Source: Salinispora cortesiana
GTDB lineage: Bacteria; Actinomycetota; Actinomycetes; Mycobacteriales; Micromonosporaceae
Reading direction: 5' to 3'
NCBI RefSeq assembly: GCF_000484695.1
Contig: NZ_AXVR01000018.1
Coordinates: 24,767 to 88,766, forward strand
Length of the DNA stretch: 64,000 bases
Each line of letters opens with the position of its first letter. Position 1 is the first letter of the stretch. The notes below the pieces were generated by a model. That model searched no databases. It worked only from the letters and a program-made list of their open reading frames with translations, and had not been told where the DNA came from. Positions 37,492-48,500 of the stretch are shown here, one piece after another. The translations under genes and the position numbers were made by a program.

Positions 37492-40071
37492 CTACTCGTC
37501 CCTGAGAACCTCTTGCGAACCGAGGTTAGCGATCTTGGTTGGTAGGAGGTATTCCTCGATCTGCTCCGCGAGGTGAAGCGGCCACGGTAGGACGGTGGTG
37601 CCCCGTACGTACGGTGCTGCATCTCGCAGCTCGTGTGCCAGCGCCGCCCAGTGCTCGGGCTGGTCGCCGTCCTGGATTCCCGCCACGAGCAGCTCGATGA
37701 ACTGCGGGTTCCATACCTGGGCCTTCGGCTTTGGGGCAGTGAGCTTGCCGTTGTGCTCGCCGGGGATCAGCTTCGACACGCCCTTCAACGCCCCGGAGTG
37801 CGTGCTGGGCTTGCCCGTGGTGCTGCCGTACACCCGAGGCGCCAGGAAGCGCCACAGACCCTTGGGCTGGCCTGTGCCGTCGTCCGTTACGCCGTAGCAC
37901 TCCGGCGTCTCGCCGCCTTCAGCGGTGCGAACGCGTACATGACGCAGGCCGGGCAGCTTGCTGATCGGCTGAGGTTCACCGCTGCCGAAGCCGAGGCTGT
38001 CGAGCTGGATGCGGCCGTTGGTGAGGGTGTTCCAGACGCTGCGCAGGTTCTGCGCATGGGTGAGTAGCAGGGTGTCGGGGAAAGCGCTGGTGGCTTCATC
38101 GATAACGTCCTTGGCGAACCGGACCACGTCGTCGGGGCCGCACTTGAGGTCCACGTTGACGTACTGCTTACCGATCTCCACGAGCCCGGTGTGCAGAGGC
38201 TGCCAGGGCACCTTGGGCGCACGGACTTCCACATGCTGACCGGTGGGGTCGACGAGCACGGCGACCGGGACCTGTCGCGCGAGCCCCCAGACGCGTCCCT
38301 TGTTCTGGCGGATCATCCAGATGGCCAGGAGTGCCGGCCGTCGGATGAGGGTGTTTTGCGCCGGCTCAGGCAGCGGTTCTGAGCGTACGCCGAGCTGCCG
38401 TAACAGATCATCGACGGCTGCGGCGAACCGCTCTCGGTTCGGGTCAGAGGGCTCCCTGCCCTCACGGGCGCGAGGGGGACGCTTCGGCTCGGCCACCGGG
38501 GTGACGAACTGGCTGAGCCGGCCCGTCCGCAGCAGGCCGTGCCGGATGGCGAACTTGGGATCGTCGCCGCGTCGCCGGCCCTGATAGGCGTCGGGGTGGG
38601 CGATCTCGACCAGGGCGATCGTCGGGTTTGCCGCCTCGCTAAGTGCGTCGGCGATGTGCTCGATGCGAGCCTCCACCGCGGCCTGGGGCCGGCGTCCGAC
38701 TCGGTCAAGGTCGGCGCGAATCGTCGGTGCCGCCAGCCGCCGAATCCCGATGGTCGCCGCGCCAAGGTCGATGTGGGCCCCGGCCTCGTCAAGCTGCTCG
38801 GCACGGGGCATCGGGACGCCGAGACGGGTGGCGAGCCGGTCGAGGGCGTATTGCGTGGCGCGGTCGGTGTCGGTGAGCAGTTCGATGTCCAGGCGCGGCC
38901 CGACGATCTCACCGAGATAGGTGGCCGAAACCTGACTCTCGCTGATGCCGCCAAGCCCTTTGTACACGGTGCACTTTTCGCGGGGGAGCGCCGCGGCCGA
39001 ACGGAGGTGTGGGCTGAGCTCGCTAATGACCCAGTCCATCAGCGGCTGGCGATCGGCGACCGACAGCCCGGCGCTGACCTTCTCAGCCGGAAGCATGCCG
39101 GTGCTGTATACCAGCGTAGCTGCGTCGCCGTGGCGCTGGAGGTAGTCCAGTGGCTTGTCGACCAGCTGCTGCGGGTCGGGCAGGCGGTCGAGACAACCGG
39201 CTTCCTTTAGTACCCTCGCGAGGGCGTCGTCCCAGCGTGGCCCATAGCTGTTCGAGCCATCCCTCTCCGTCGCCCTGACCTGCTTGATCCGCGCCGTGCC
39301 GAAATGACGAGAGTTCTCCAGGCCGGCCAGGTACGGCACGGTCGGTGCTATGTACACCGAGTGGCCGTGGTCGAAGGCGAGCTTGCCTCGCACGGGCATC
39401 CAGCGCCGCACGCCATAGGACAGATAGACCAGTAGCTCATCACTGGTGGGCAGGGTCTGCGCGCTGATTCCGATCTTGACCGAGAACGGGGTCTGGTCCT
39501 CGATCCGCTCCGGCGGCCAGGACATGATCTCCGCGCCGTCGGCGCTCGGGCAGCGCAGGAACCGCAACTCGTTGTGCGGGCACGTTGCGTCCGGGCGGGA
39601 CAATGTCGCCGCGATCTCCATCGGGAGCAGACGCATGGCGCGCTGCCGTTCTTCGGGCGCGGTCAGGTCCAGGTGAACCGGCGACCAGGTGAGGTGGCTG
39701 GCGTGCAGCTCGGACAGGGCCAGGGAGATCTGCTCGGGGGTGCCCTTCTGCGCGCGTACCCACGCCGCGACCAGGTTGAAGATGGCTGTCGGGTTTACCG
39801 CGCGGTATGCGAGCAGCCATTCCTGGTCATCGTCGCCGCGTCCAGCGTACGGAAGCGTGACGACGCAGTCGGGGACGAGGGCGGTGATCGCGTCGTTGAG
39901 TGAGGAGATCGGGATGCTGGCGACGTCGCCACCGCGCTGCGCCTGGGCGAGCCGGCGCAGCGGTTCCTTCCAGCGGCCAGGGAACCGCATGAGGTAGTAG
40001 GTGCGCTCGATCGGGGCTGCGGGATCGAGACGCAGGACGGTGACAGCGAGGTTGTCGTAGCGGGGTGCCAT
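37492..40071 (-). CDS. pPIWI-RE protein (prokaryotic PIWI/Argonaute-like)
   Basis: An 859-residue protein whose length, partners and C-terminal pattern fit the pPIWI-RE family. N-terminal and MID-like regions are followed by an RNase H-like PIWI half: VPVAVLVDPTGQHVEVRAP, PDTLLLTHAQNLRSVWNTL, GLWRFLAPRVYGSTTGKPS and the late VWNPQFIELLVAGI and LPWPLHLAEQIEEYL. pPIWI-RE proteins are thought to use guide-directed recognition of invader nucleic acid together with an associated REase and helicase. ATG 40071 follows directly on the helicase stop (TGAATG). I cannot confirm the catalytic RNase H residues by eye, so whether it is an active nuclease is open. Confidence 0.75.
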   Translation of the reverse strand: MAPRYDNLAVTVLRLDPAAPIERTYYLMRFPGRWKEPLRRLAQAQRGGDVASIPISSLNDAITALVPDCVVTLPYAGRGDDDQEWLLAYRAVNPTAIFNLVAAWVRAQKGTPEQISLALSELHASHLTWSPVHLDLTAPEERQRAMRLLPMEIAATLSRPDATCPHNELRFLRCPSADGAEIMSWPPERIEDQTPFSVKIGISAQTLPTSDELLVYLSYGVRRWMPVRGKLAFDHGHSVYIAPTVPYLAGLENSRHFGTARIKQVRATERDGSNSYGPRWDDALARVLKEAGCLDRLPDPQQLVDKPLDYLQRHGDAATLVYSTGMLPAEKVSAGLSVADRQPLMDWVISELSPHLRSAAALPREKCTVYKGLGGISESQVSATYLGEIVGPRLDIELLTDTDRATQYALDRLATRLGVPMPRAEQLDEAGAHIDLGAATIGIRRLAAPTIRADLDRVGRRPQAAVEARIEHIADALSEAANPTIALVEIAHPDAYQGRRRGDDPKFAIRHGLLRTGRLSQFVTPVAEPKRPPRAREGREPSDPNRERFAAAVDDLLRQLGVRSEPLPEPAQNTLIRRPALLAIWMIRQNKGRVWGLARQVPVAVLVDPTGQHVEVRAPKVPWQPLHTGLVEIGKQYVNVDLKCGPDDVVRFAKDVIDEATSAFPDTLLLTHAQNLRSVWNTLTNGRIQLDSLGFGSGEPQPISKLPGLRHVRVRTAEGGETPECYGVTDDGTGQPKGLWRFLAPRVYGSTTGKPSTHSGALKGVSKLIPGEHNGKLTAPKPKAQVWNPQFIELLVAGIQDGDQPEHWAALAHELRDAAPYVRGTTVLPWPLHLAEQIEEYLLPTKIANLGSQEVLRDE

Positions 40072-43000
40072 TCAGCGGTCTCCCATGTTGGTGAGGGCGC
40101 GGTACAGGGGCTGGTAGAGCGCCTGGACCAGGTGTCGATCGGTGTTGACGCCGTTAGGCTCGAAGTACGGGGTGAGCACTTCACGCATGCCGTGCAGCAG
40201 GCTGGTGCTGGCATCGTCGAGGTCGGTGTCGGTGTCGCTCCTGCGCGCAGTGACCGGTGCGAAGGCGGCGTCGCAGAAGTAGACCTTCGCGGCTTGGCCG
40301 CCGCGTAGGAGCCGGCCCACGACTTGCCAGATGGTGACAAGTTGGGTCCAGGCCACGCGTTGGCGCTCGTCCGTGCCGAGCTGGCTGTAGGCGACCATGG
40401 CGTGCAGCAACCGCCGCCACTGGCGCTGCGCGGCTCGGCGACGCTGGCTGCCGGCACCTACGAGGCGTTCGTGTGCCGGGCAGTCGTCGTCGAGCGGGTG
40501 CGGGCGTAGTTGTTCGAGGGCGTATTGGTTGATCCGCTGGGTGACGTAGCTGAGATCCTTCGGCCGCGGGTGGGGACGTACGAGGAAGAACGCGGCGCCG
40601 ATGGCGGCCACGCCGTCGTTGTTGAGGATGTTGTGCCCGCGCTCGACGGCCAGGATGGGGGCGACCAGCAGCCACGCGTTGTCGGTGCCGAAGTCCGCGA
40701 CGTCGCCGCGGCGCAGCAAGTGGCCGTCGTCCCAGCCGGTTTCCAACTCGTCGTCGCCGATGAGGCAGCGCACTTGCCCCTCCCAGGAGGACTTGCGGCG
40801 AAGCAGCTCGTTGGTGACGGTGCGGGCCTCGGCGTAGCTGCCAACCAGCAGCATGACCTTCTGCCGGCCGGGCGGCAGGGCGGCTCGTTCCCGCTCCAGC
40901 CGGTTCGGTCGCCCGGGACCCGCGCCCGGCTGAGTCAGGGCCGCGACCATCTGCCGCAGTGCGCTCGCACGCTCCCCCCCCCGTAGCGGCCGGACACCCA
41001 GATCGGGGTACTGCGCTCGCCTTGGTGCTGGATGTCAAGGGTGAAGGTGGTCTCGGAGATGGCGTCGAGTTTCTGCGGTGAGGGGCGCAGGATCGCCTCG
41101 ACTGGCACGTCGATGTGGTAGCGAGGTGAAGTGCCAGCCCAGCTGGTCCCCGACAACAGCAGTACGTTCGGGCCGGGCCCGTCGGCGGGAAACAGGTCCG
41201 GCAGGCCGACCAGAAGGGCCCGCCCTACGCCCGTGTAGCGGAAGAATCTGAACTCGCCCAGCTGGCCATCTCGGCGGTCGGTCTGGTCTTCGACGTACTG
41301 AAAGCCGAGCACGTTGCCCATCGGGGATTCGGGCACCGCGACGGCGAGGTCGCTGGGCGGTCGGCGTACCTCTGCCGGAAGTGTGTCGAACATGTCCAGC
41401 TCGGCCGCAACTTCCGGCCAGATTGCGAGCATCAGGTTGAGTCGGTGTGCCATTACCGCTACTGCGATCGCCAGCTCCAGCCGCCACACGTTGCGGTCGA
41501 GCTCTGCGGGTGCGATCTTCCTACCTTCGACCAACTCCTGGTCGCTCAGCTCGATCAGCCACTGCCGGACGGTGTCCTCCCGCGTCTCCTCTTCCGTGTC
41601 GGACAGTTGCGCCTCCGCCAACGTGGCTAAGCCCTCGGCTACCTCGCCGGATGCTCCGGTCGGCTCGTCGATGAACGCGTTGAACTGCTCGCGCAGGAAC
41701 TTGTAGAGCGGATCGTTGTCCCAGCCGGGGTCCGGCCTGTGACCCTTCGTGGCGGTGTAGCCGGCCCAGTCCTTGGCAAGGCTGTTGAACAGGGTCCAGG
41801 CCGTAAAGTAGTCGGGGTCGAGCCAGTTCAACACCGGCTTGCCAGCCCGAACCCGGTCTCGCTGCAGCAACTGGTAGATGATGTCTGCTGCGGAACGGGC
41901 CTGGTTCAGGGCCGTGGTAAACCGGCGGATTTGCCGGGACCTGACCGGTGCGCGGCCGGTCGCGCGCAGCTTCTCCGCTACCCGCGCCCCGATCTCGTCG
42001 ATCCAGGCTTCCTGGCTGGGGCCAAGCAGTACCTGGGCGCTGGCGAACATCTCATCGAGGTTTGCCTGCACCTGGTCGGCCTCATCGACCAGGAATAGGT
42101 CGCTGCGTCGCCACGCCGCCTCCAGGTACCGCATCTGCTCGTGGCTCAACGGTCCGGGCACGGGGGTGTGCACAAGACTCCATGGAGTCGCGATCCACAC
42201 GTTCGCCGTGACCAGCCGGCGCGCGGCCTCATGCCGTTGGCACCGATGCCACAGGGGACAGGTGCACCGGGTCCCGTCCCGCCAGCCGTCCACCGGGGCA
42301 TCCGGATCGGTCTCGATCAGGTGCTGGCAGGGCGCCTCGCGTACCTCAAGTGGGGTGGCCTTGTCTCGGACCGCATCAAGCGGGCAGGCCGTGCTGACCA
42401 GTTCGAACCCGTACGGCTCGGAGGGCACAAGCCGGCCAGGTGCCGGCGGCTGGAGTCGATGCAATCGCTCCGCGTGCCGGGTGCGGTTCTGCCCCATGAC
42501 CGGTGCCGCCACCACGCCGTCGTAGCGGGATAGCTCGTGCGCCATGCGTAGTGCTGCCGAGTTGTCGCCGACCACGATCGTTATCCGGAGGTCATGCTGC
42601 GCCGCCCAGGTCGTCAGGATCGTCACGAGGGTGCTCTTGCCGACGCTGACCATTCCGACCATGTGCAGGATCCGATCGATGCAAAGGGTCGCGGCGTCGC
42701 CGAAGGTATGGTCGGCCAGCCGGATCTGCAGCGTGACGTCCTGCAGGCGCTCCTCCCATCGGTGAGAGGAACGCCCGGCCTCCAGGTCGGCGGCGTCCAT
42801 ACCTCGGGCGGTCTCCACCAACTCCTGCCACGTGACCTCGATCGGTGCCCGGGTCTGGACGGCCAGGTCATGCAGAGCCGGAGCCGGCGCGGGCGGAAGG
42901 TTATCCGGCACCGTGACGCCCTGACCACGCGCCGTCGAGCTCATGCGGTATTGCCCAGGCGCGGCGAACCGCACGCCCGTGGCGGCGAAGGGCAGCGGCT

Positions 43001-43418
43001 CGGTGAGCAGCTGCTCGTACCAGGCCCACCGGTTGGTCGCCACGCTGCACTGCCGGCGTACCGGTCGGCCGAGCGGGTCCAGGTGGTAACCCCGCACTGT
43101 CTCAGGGGCAGACCGGTAAGCCCGCAGCAACTCGTCCCACCCGTAGGGGCGTTGGCTGCGCCACAGCAGGGCTCGCGCGTTGGCGAGTCGGACCGTCGCG
43201 TCGGCTGGTGGGCCCGGCACCGCGTCCCACAGCGCCCGGTAGCCGTCGAGTAACGCGGGTACTCCGTGGGCAGTCTGGCCGGCGGCGACTGTTTCCAGCA
43301 GATACAGGCACAGTTCGGTGTCCATCAGCCGGGACGGCGAAGGCTGGTCCCCGGTCGGGGTGTAGTGGCTGCGGAGTGCGCGGGTGAAGCGGTTGCGGAT
43401 GGTGTTGGTCTGCCTCAT
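40072..43418 (-). CDS. DinG/XPD-type helicase of pPIWI-RE system, split by frameshift
   Basis: About 1115 codons in two frames. The first part (43418 to about 40983) has Walker A MVSVGKST, a four-Cys cluster (CPLDAVRDK..., CQHLIE, TRCTCPLWHRC) like the Fe-S cluster of XPD/DinG helicases, and the DEAD motif LFLVDEADQVQANLDE. The second part (from about 40973) has helicase domain 2: KVMLLVGSYAEARTVTNELL, ETGWDDGHLLRRGDV, and a late WTQLVTIWQVVGRLLRGGQ. The frames meet at a run of nine G (coding strand) at 40974-40982; ten G would join them as GRYGGGERASALRQ. ATG 43418 overlaps the REase stop (ATGA). As read, the product would lack domain 2. Confidence 0.8.
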
Positions 43419-44527
43419 GCCCCGGCCTCCACCCGGCGCTTCACGGCACCGATGAACTCCGCCTCGGAGACCGCCACGATTTGCCGGCCCGGCCGTACCT
43501 GGGGGCACGCCTGCCGTAGCCGTGCCACGTACCGCGGATGTGCCTTGACCTGCTCCTGGCCGATGACGACGTAGGCCCTCTCCGCCTCCGGCGACACGGT
43601 GAACAGCCGCTCCCGCAGCCGTCGGGCCAGCCGTACCGGGTTGCGCCAGGCCTTGATGTCGGCGACCCACGGTCGTTCCGCGAAGACCGCGATGTCGCAC
43701 GCGTCGAAGTCCGGCCACAACGCCACCGATACGCCGAGCTTCCCGATCGCGTCGGCGATGCGCAGCTCTGCACGACCCGGTGCGGTGATGAAGGTGCGTA
43801 GCTCACGCCGCAGCCACCACACTCCCTCGCTGGCGGGGTGGTCCGTCCCGGCCGTTCCGGGTGCCGGGCAGGTCTCGTCCTCGCAGACCCAGGTCCGGTC
43901 GTCATCCAGTGGCAATCGAAGACCGCTGCACCCGCCGCAGGTCCGGATCACGCCATCCGCCATCGCCTCCGGTGGTGCCACCACGTACGCCTGCCGCACC
44001 TCATCCGCCAGCAGCGCCAAGTCAGGATCGGCCAGCCGTGCGTCGAGCTCCATCGCCGCGATCGCCGGCTGTCGGATCAGGAGCTCGCGGAACGCGATGT
44101 AGGAATGCGGTGCGTTGTGGGCCCGGGACTTGTCCATCACCGCCCGCAACAGCGCGTTCTCGCGGATCTCGCCTTCGACATCCCCACGGAGGCTGCCAAG
44201 TTCCTCGCAGGCCGCCGTCGGGCGGCCATAGATGAGCAGCGCCTCGTCAGGGTCGACGTCGGTGCCGGTGAGGTCGATCTTCCAGTCGCCGAACGGCTCC
44301 TGTGCAAGCTGAAGCAGCTCCACCACGCTGGCAGGCGCGGGCGCGCCCTGATGCCAGGCGAGCAGGGTCAGCCGGTCCAGCGCGAGCTGCAGGTTTGCCG
44401 GGTACGGCAGCCGGAACGCGTCACCCGATGCGGTCTGCTGGGCGTACTTTAGGATCCCGCTGGCGAGCTGCGCAACAGCAACCTGCGGAGTGGGCAGCCA
44501 TGACGGGTCTGAAGGTGGTTCGATCAT
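43415..44527 (-). CDS. REase-fold nuclease of pPIWI-RE system
   Basis: A 370-residue protein. A helical N-terminal region is followed by a zinc ribbon with C197, C200, C215 and C220, then a PD-(D/E)xK-like nuclease core with D278 in FDACDIAVF and D290-x-K292 in VADIKAW. The order zinc ribbon plus REase next to a helicase and a PIWI protein matches the REase component of pPIWI-RE systems, expected to cut DNA. ATG 44527 has GGAGTG upstream. It is the first gene of the leftward operon; its promoter lies in the 1-kb divergent region. Confidence 0.75.
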   Translation of the reverse strand: MIEPPSDPSWLPTPQVAVAQLASGILKYAQQTASGDAFRLPYPANLQLALDRLTLLAWHQGAPAPASVVELLQLAQEPFGDWKIDLTGTDVDPDEALLIYGRPTAACEELGSLRGDVEGEIRENALLRAVMDKSRAHNAPHSYIAFRELLIRQPAIAAMELDARLADPDLALLADEVRQAYVVAPPEAMADGVIRTCGGCSGLRLPLDDDRTWVCEDETCPAPGTAGTDHPASEGVWWLRRELRTFITAPGRAELRIADAIGKLGVSVALWPDFDACDIAVFAERPWVADIKAWRNPVRLARRLRERLFTVSPEAERAYVVIGQEQVKAHPRYVARLRQACPQVRPGRQIVAVSEAEFIGAVKRRVEAGA

Positions 44528-45532
44528 ATGTGCACTCCGCGTGAGAGAGACGTAGGCAAGGCGGGGTGGGTTCCATTGGACCGCATCGGTATGACAACCG
44601 CGCAGTCCTACAACATGCGAAGCGCCTTCGCGTTAAGCGCCGCATGTGTCCCCGCGTGCTCGCGCGTGCGATTGGAGTCCTCGACCCACCCGAGAGGTCA
44701 ACTCCGTCTTGAGCTTGCAACTGGCATTTGTGCCTGCTCAGAGGGAGCTTGAACCGCGATTGAAGTACTGACTTCGAGGGGCGACTGCGTCTCAACTCAA
44801 TGCAAATTGCTGTCGGTAACCAGACCGAAGTCCCCACTTGGTCATCCGTGGCTGTCGGGATGGCCGATTTGTCGAGCCGGGTTCGCGGTGTCCGGTCGGG
44901 AGCCAGGTCCCCCGATGACTGGGCCGGGTCGTTCACGTCACGGATCGTCCCGAAGTGCGTCTGCAGGTAGATGGATGCCACGAGGCGATCCTTGTAGGAC
45001 GTCGACGTGTCTCGAGCCGGCCGCCTGCGGATCCTCGGCGGTGTGTACGTCCCGTTTGTCTTCTTCCCGACACAACTTCGGTCCTGCGACCCCTCCCTGC
45101 GAGCCCTGCAGTCTCGTTACAGTACGCACTCGCCGCGATCGGCGGCATATCAGTCGCTGCGGATGTCAGGGGGTGGTCTATCCGGTTTTCGGTGCAACTA
45201 CTGTTTTCTGGGTAGTTGTCTGTCTAGTGTGGTCTAGCGGTAGCTGGCGCTGACGTGATCGATGAGGGTGATGTCGAAGGCGTTGAGTGTGGCCTTCCAT
45301 CGGTTGGTCCAACGGGCGTGCCCGAGTCCGGTCGGGTCCATACGGCCACCACCAGATCTATGTCCACAACGCAAAGGCGGCTACACGGCGGCCGCCTCGC
45401 GTTCACTCCACCTCACCAACAACATCTCCAACGGCGGCTGCTCGTACCAAGTGCCCTGCAGGAGTTGATCGGCACGATGGCAGTCGCATGCAGGGTTGAT
45501 AAGACGATTCGGAACGTGCGATAGACGAGCAG
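44528..45532. other. 1-kb divergent control region between the two conflict operons
   Basis: No gene I can support. By eye it is less GC-rich than its flanks and has short unrelated frames only. It must contain the promoters of both the leftward pPIWI-RE operon and the rightward three-gene operon. Its right half holds a transposase relic (45234-45347). The minus-strand frame starting 44981 (MASIYLQTHFGTIRDVND) may be another remnant. Confidence 0.45.
45234..45347 (-). pseudogene. IS630-like transposase C-terminal relic
   Basis: The minus strand reads GLGHARWTNRWKATLNAFDI and on to a stop at 45234, resembling the RW...RWKxxLNAFxI tail of IS630-family transposases. No upstream catalytic DDE part remains. 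It suggests past IS activity at the junction of the two operons. Confidence 0.4.
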
Positions 45533-48500
45533 GTGTCAGCGCCGCACGCCGGGGCGGTGTGCCGAACGGGCGGAAGGGACGGCACTACGGACGGAGCAGT
45601 TAGCCGCGAGCAGCAACTCGCGCGGCTCATCTCGGACATCGGACCCTGTAACAGTGGCCAGGTACTCGAGGCCGCGCGGCAGCGCTGGCCGGCGATGACG
45701 CAGGCGCGACTTCAGAGGATCGCCGCTTCGGCACTGGGCGCTGGGCTCATCCACGACGACAACGGCATCCTCAGGGCAGCCGACGCGCCCGCAACGCCAA
45801 TCCCTTCCGGGCATCGATCGGCGGTAACTGCGCAGGTTCCCCGGGCTGTCGTCGTCGACGTCGAAGCTGTTGTGCGTCCCACTGCGGGTCACCCCGACGG
45901 GGACCGGCGCATCTACCAAATCGGTGCGGTGCGGTTGTCGTCGGATCGGCGCTGGGTTGAGGAGGCGCCACGCTTCACCGCCTGGGTGCGGCTGCCGGAC
46001 GTTGACTGGGAAGAGCAGCTGCGGTCAGCGTCCGTCCGTGACCAGTACGCCGCACAAGCGATCCCTGTCGAGCAGGCGCTGCACGATCTGCGGGACTACT
46101 TGGCGGACGCGGACGTCCTCGTGGCCTACAACGGCACCGGCGCCGACTTTCCGATGCTCGACGATGCGGCCACCCGGGCCGAGCAGCCACCGTTCGGCGC
46201 GCTGCGCCGAGCCGACGCGTTGTACCTCGCCCACGCGGTCTGGCCGACCGCCCGTTCCCATCGCCTGGCGGAGCTCGCCGACGAGGTAGGTGTCGGTCGG
46301 TCAGGGCTGAGATGGCACGACGCCGCAGACGATGCCGACCTGACAGCCCGGCTGCTGCGGCACGCCGCGGACACCGTCTCAGGCTGGGACGGGCCGTTGC
46401 GGGATCTGCTGCTCGCCGCCGGTGCCGGGTCACCTGCTTGGGACCTGCTCACGTCGCTGCTATCCGCACCATCTGGTCGGCCGGCCGCGGACGACGGCCT
46501 GATCGCCCAGGTGCTCGCGGACGTGCTCGGCAGCGGCGACCTGCGGGAACCAACCCGGCGTGGCCGAGCCGCCCCGGAGAACCTGATGGTGCCGGAGCGA
46601 CTGTTCGACCGCATCGGTCACGTGGACCCGCACGCACTCGCCTTGGTGGCCGCGCACGGTTCGGTCGATCGCCGGCCGGCGCAGCAGCATATGGCCGAAC
46701 TCCTGGCGCGCCAGGTCGACGCTGGCCGGGATGCGCTGTGTGAAGCGCCGACGGGAACCGGTAAGAGCCTCGCGGTTCTCGCCACCGCCCTCGACTGGCT
46801 CGCCAGCAACTCCCGCCGACGGGTGGTCCTGGCGACGTTCACCAAACAGCTGCAGACCCAGCTGGCCGCTGACATCACCCGGCTCGCCATGGTCGTGCCC
46901 GGCCTCGACGACGTCGCCGACCTGGTGAAAGGTAAACGCAACCGGCTGTCACTGCGGGCACTCGTCGCCGCGCTCACCGACGCGGTCGCCGCGGCCGCCG
47001 GAGCAAGCCACCGGGATCGCCGGAACCGGTTCGCCGCCCACCCGGGCTACCGGGAGCTGCTGGTGTACCTGGTCCAGCGGCTGGCCACCGCGACATCGGC
47101 GCAGCAGACGTGGGTGGCACGAAGTGTCGACACCGCCGACATCCCGATCTTCCTCGCCGAGTACATCTCGGCGACAGCCGGCCCGCTGATGGGGTTGTGG
47201 CTGGCCAACGTGAGCCAGGAGTCCGACGACTACGGGCCCGGTTCCGCGTCGCCGCTTGCCCACATGACCGACACCGTCGGCGAAGCGCTGGCCAACCATC
47301 GCCTCGTCGTCGCCAACCATGCGCTGCTGCTGAGCAACCCGGACGCGTTCGCCGACGACACCCTGCTCGTCGTCGACGAGGCGCACTCCCTCGAACACGC
47401 CGCGACAGGAGCCGCGAGCGCCGAGGTGGACTATCGGGCGGTGGAGGACCTCGTCGCCGAGCTGCGTCGCTGGTTTGCCAGCCAGCGCGGGGCACCGGCA
47501 GCGCTGGGGGAGCAGATCGCCGACCTGGAGGCGATGCTCGACACCGAGGTGATGCCACGGGCCGCGCAGGCGGTGTTCGACGCCACCGGCGGAGAGCCGG
47601 GCAACCGCGCGGCGACCCTGGCGAGCCCGTTCGGTGGGCTCGGCGGCAGCGCCTCGGCGCGGCAGATGCTCGCCCGGGTGGAACGCCTCGCCGTCGTCGC
47701 CGGGCTCGTCTACCGGAAACTGTCCGGTCACCTCGGATCGGAGCAGATGCAGGCGGCGTCGTGGTGGGAACGGGAACGGGCGGCGTCACTGGCCAGCAGG
47801 GTGTGCAGTCTGGCCGAGGCAGCCGACCAGATCACCACCGATGCCCATGCCATCCTCGACCCTCCCCGCCCCGACGCAGGGAATGCTGCCGGGCAGCCGG
47901 GCACGCCAGCCGACCAACCTGCCGGCAGCGGTGGGGACGACGCTCCGGCCGTCGACGACGATGAGTCGGGGGAGACCGAAGCGCCGGTGGACCCGCTCGA
48001 GGAGCGCCTCGGCGAGGTCGGCGCTGACGACGCTGGGCCCCTCATGCCGGACCACTCCGGATCGGCGTCGGTGGTGTCGAACCGGGTCGTGTTCGCCACC
48101 GAACTGGAGTTGGAAGGTCTGAGTGTCTCCGCCCGCCGGTACGCGTTCACCGTGACGTCCGCGCCGATCGAACTGGCCCACGACCCGCAGTGGAGGCTCG
48201 CCCGGTCGAGGTTCGACCGGATCTTCTACGTGTCGGCGACGCTGCAGGTGTCCGGCCGATGGGACTACATCCGCAGTCGGCTCGGACTGGGATCCGACGT
48301 CGACGCCCACTACCTGCCCGGCCCGTTCGACCTCGCCTCCCAGGCGAGACTGGTGTGTCTGACCGACTTCCCCAGCTGGGCGGAGCAGGCCGACGGTGCG
48401 GTCCGCACCGTCGCCCACCACCTCACCGGCTACGCCCGAGAGGTAATCCGCCCGGAAACCGCCGGTGATGACGGCAGCGCGGCCACCGGTGTGTTCACCG

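Noticed and set aside
40181..41038. 285-codon minus-strand frame bridging the helicase frameshift
   Set aside because: It continues from the G run in the third frame, lacks helicase motifs and is Arg/Pro-rich; the 292-codon frame carries the true domain 2.
37492..44527. DISARM or Dpd-type system
   Set aside because: There is no methyltransferase, DUF1998 protein, phospholipase D or TGT-like protein; REase, Fe-S helicase and PIWI-like protein fit pPIWI-RE better.
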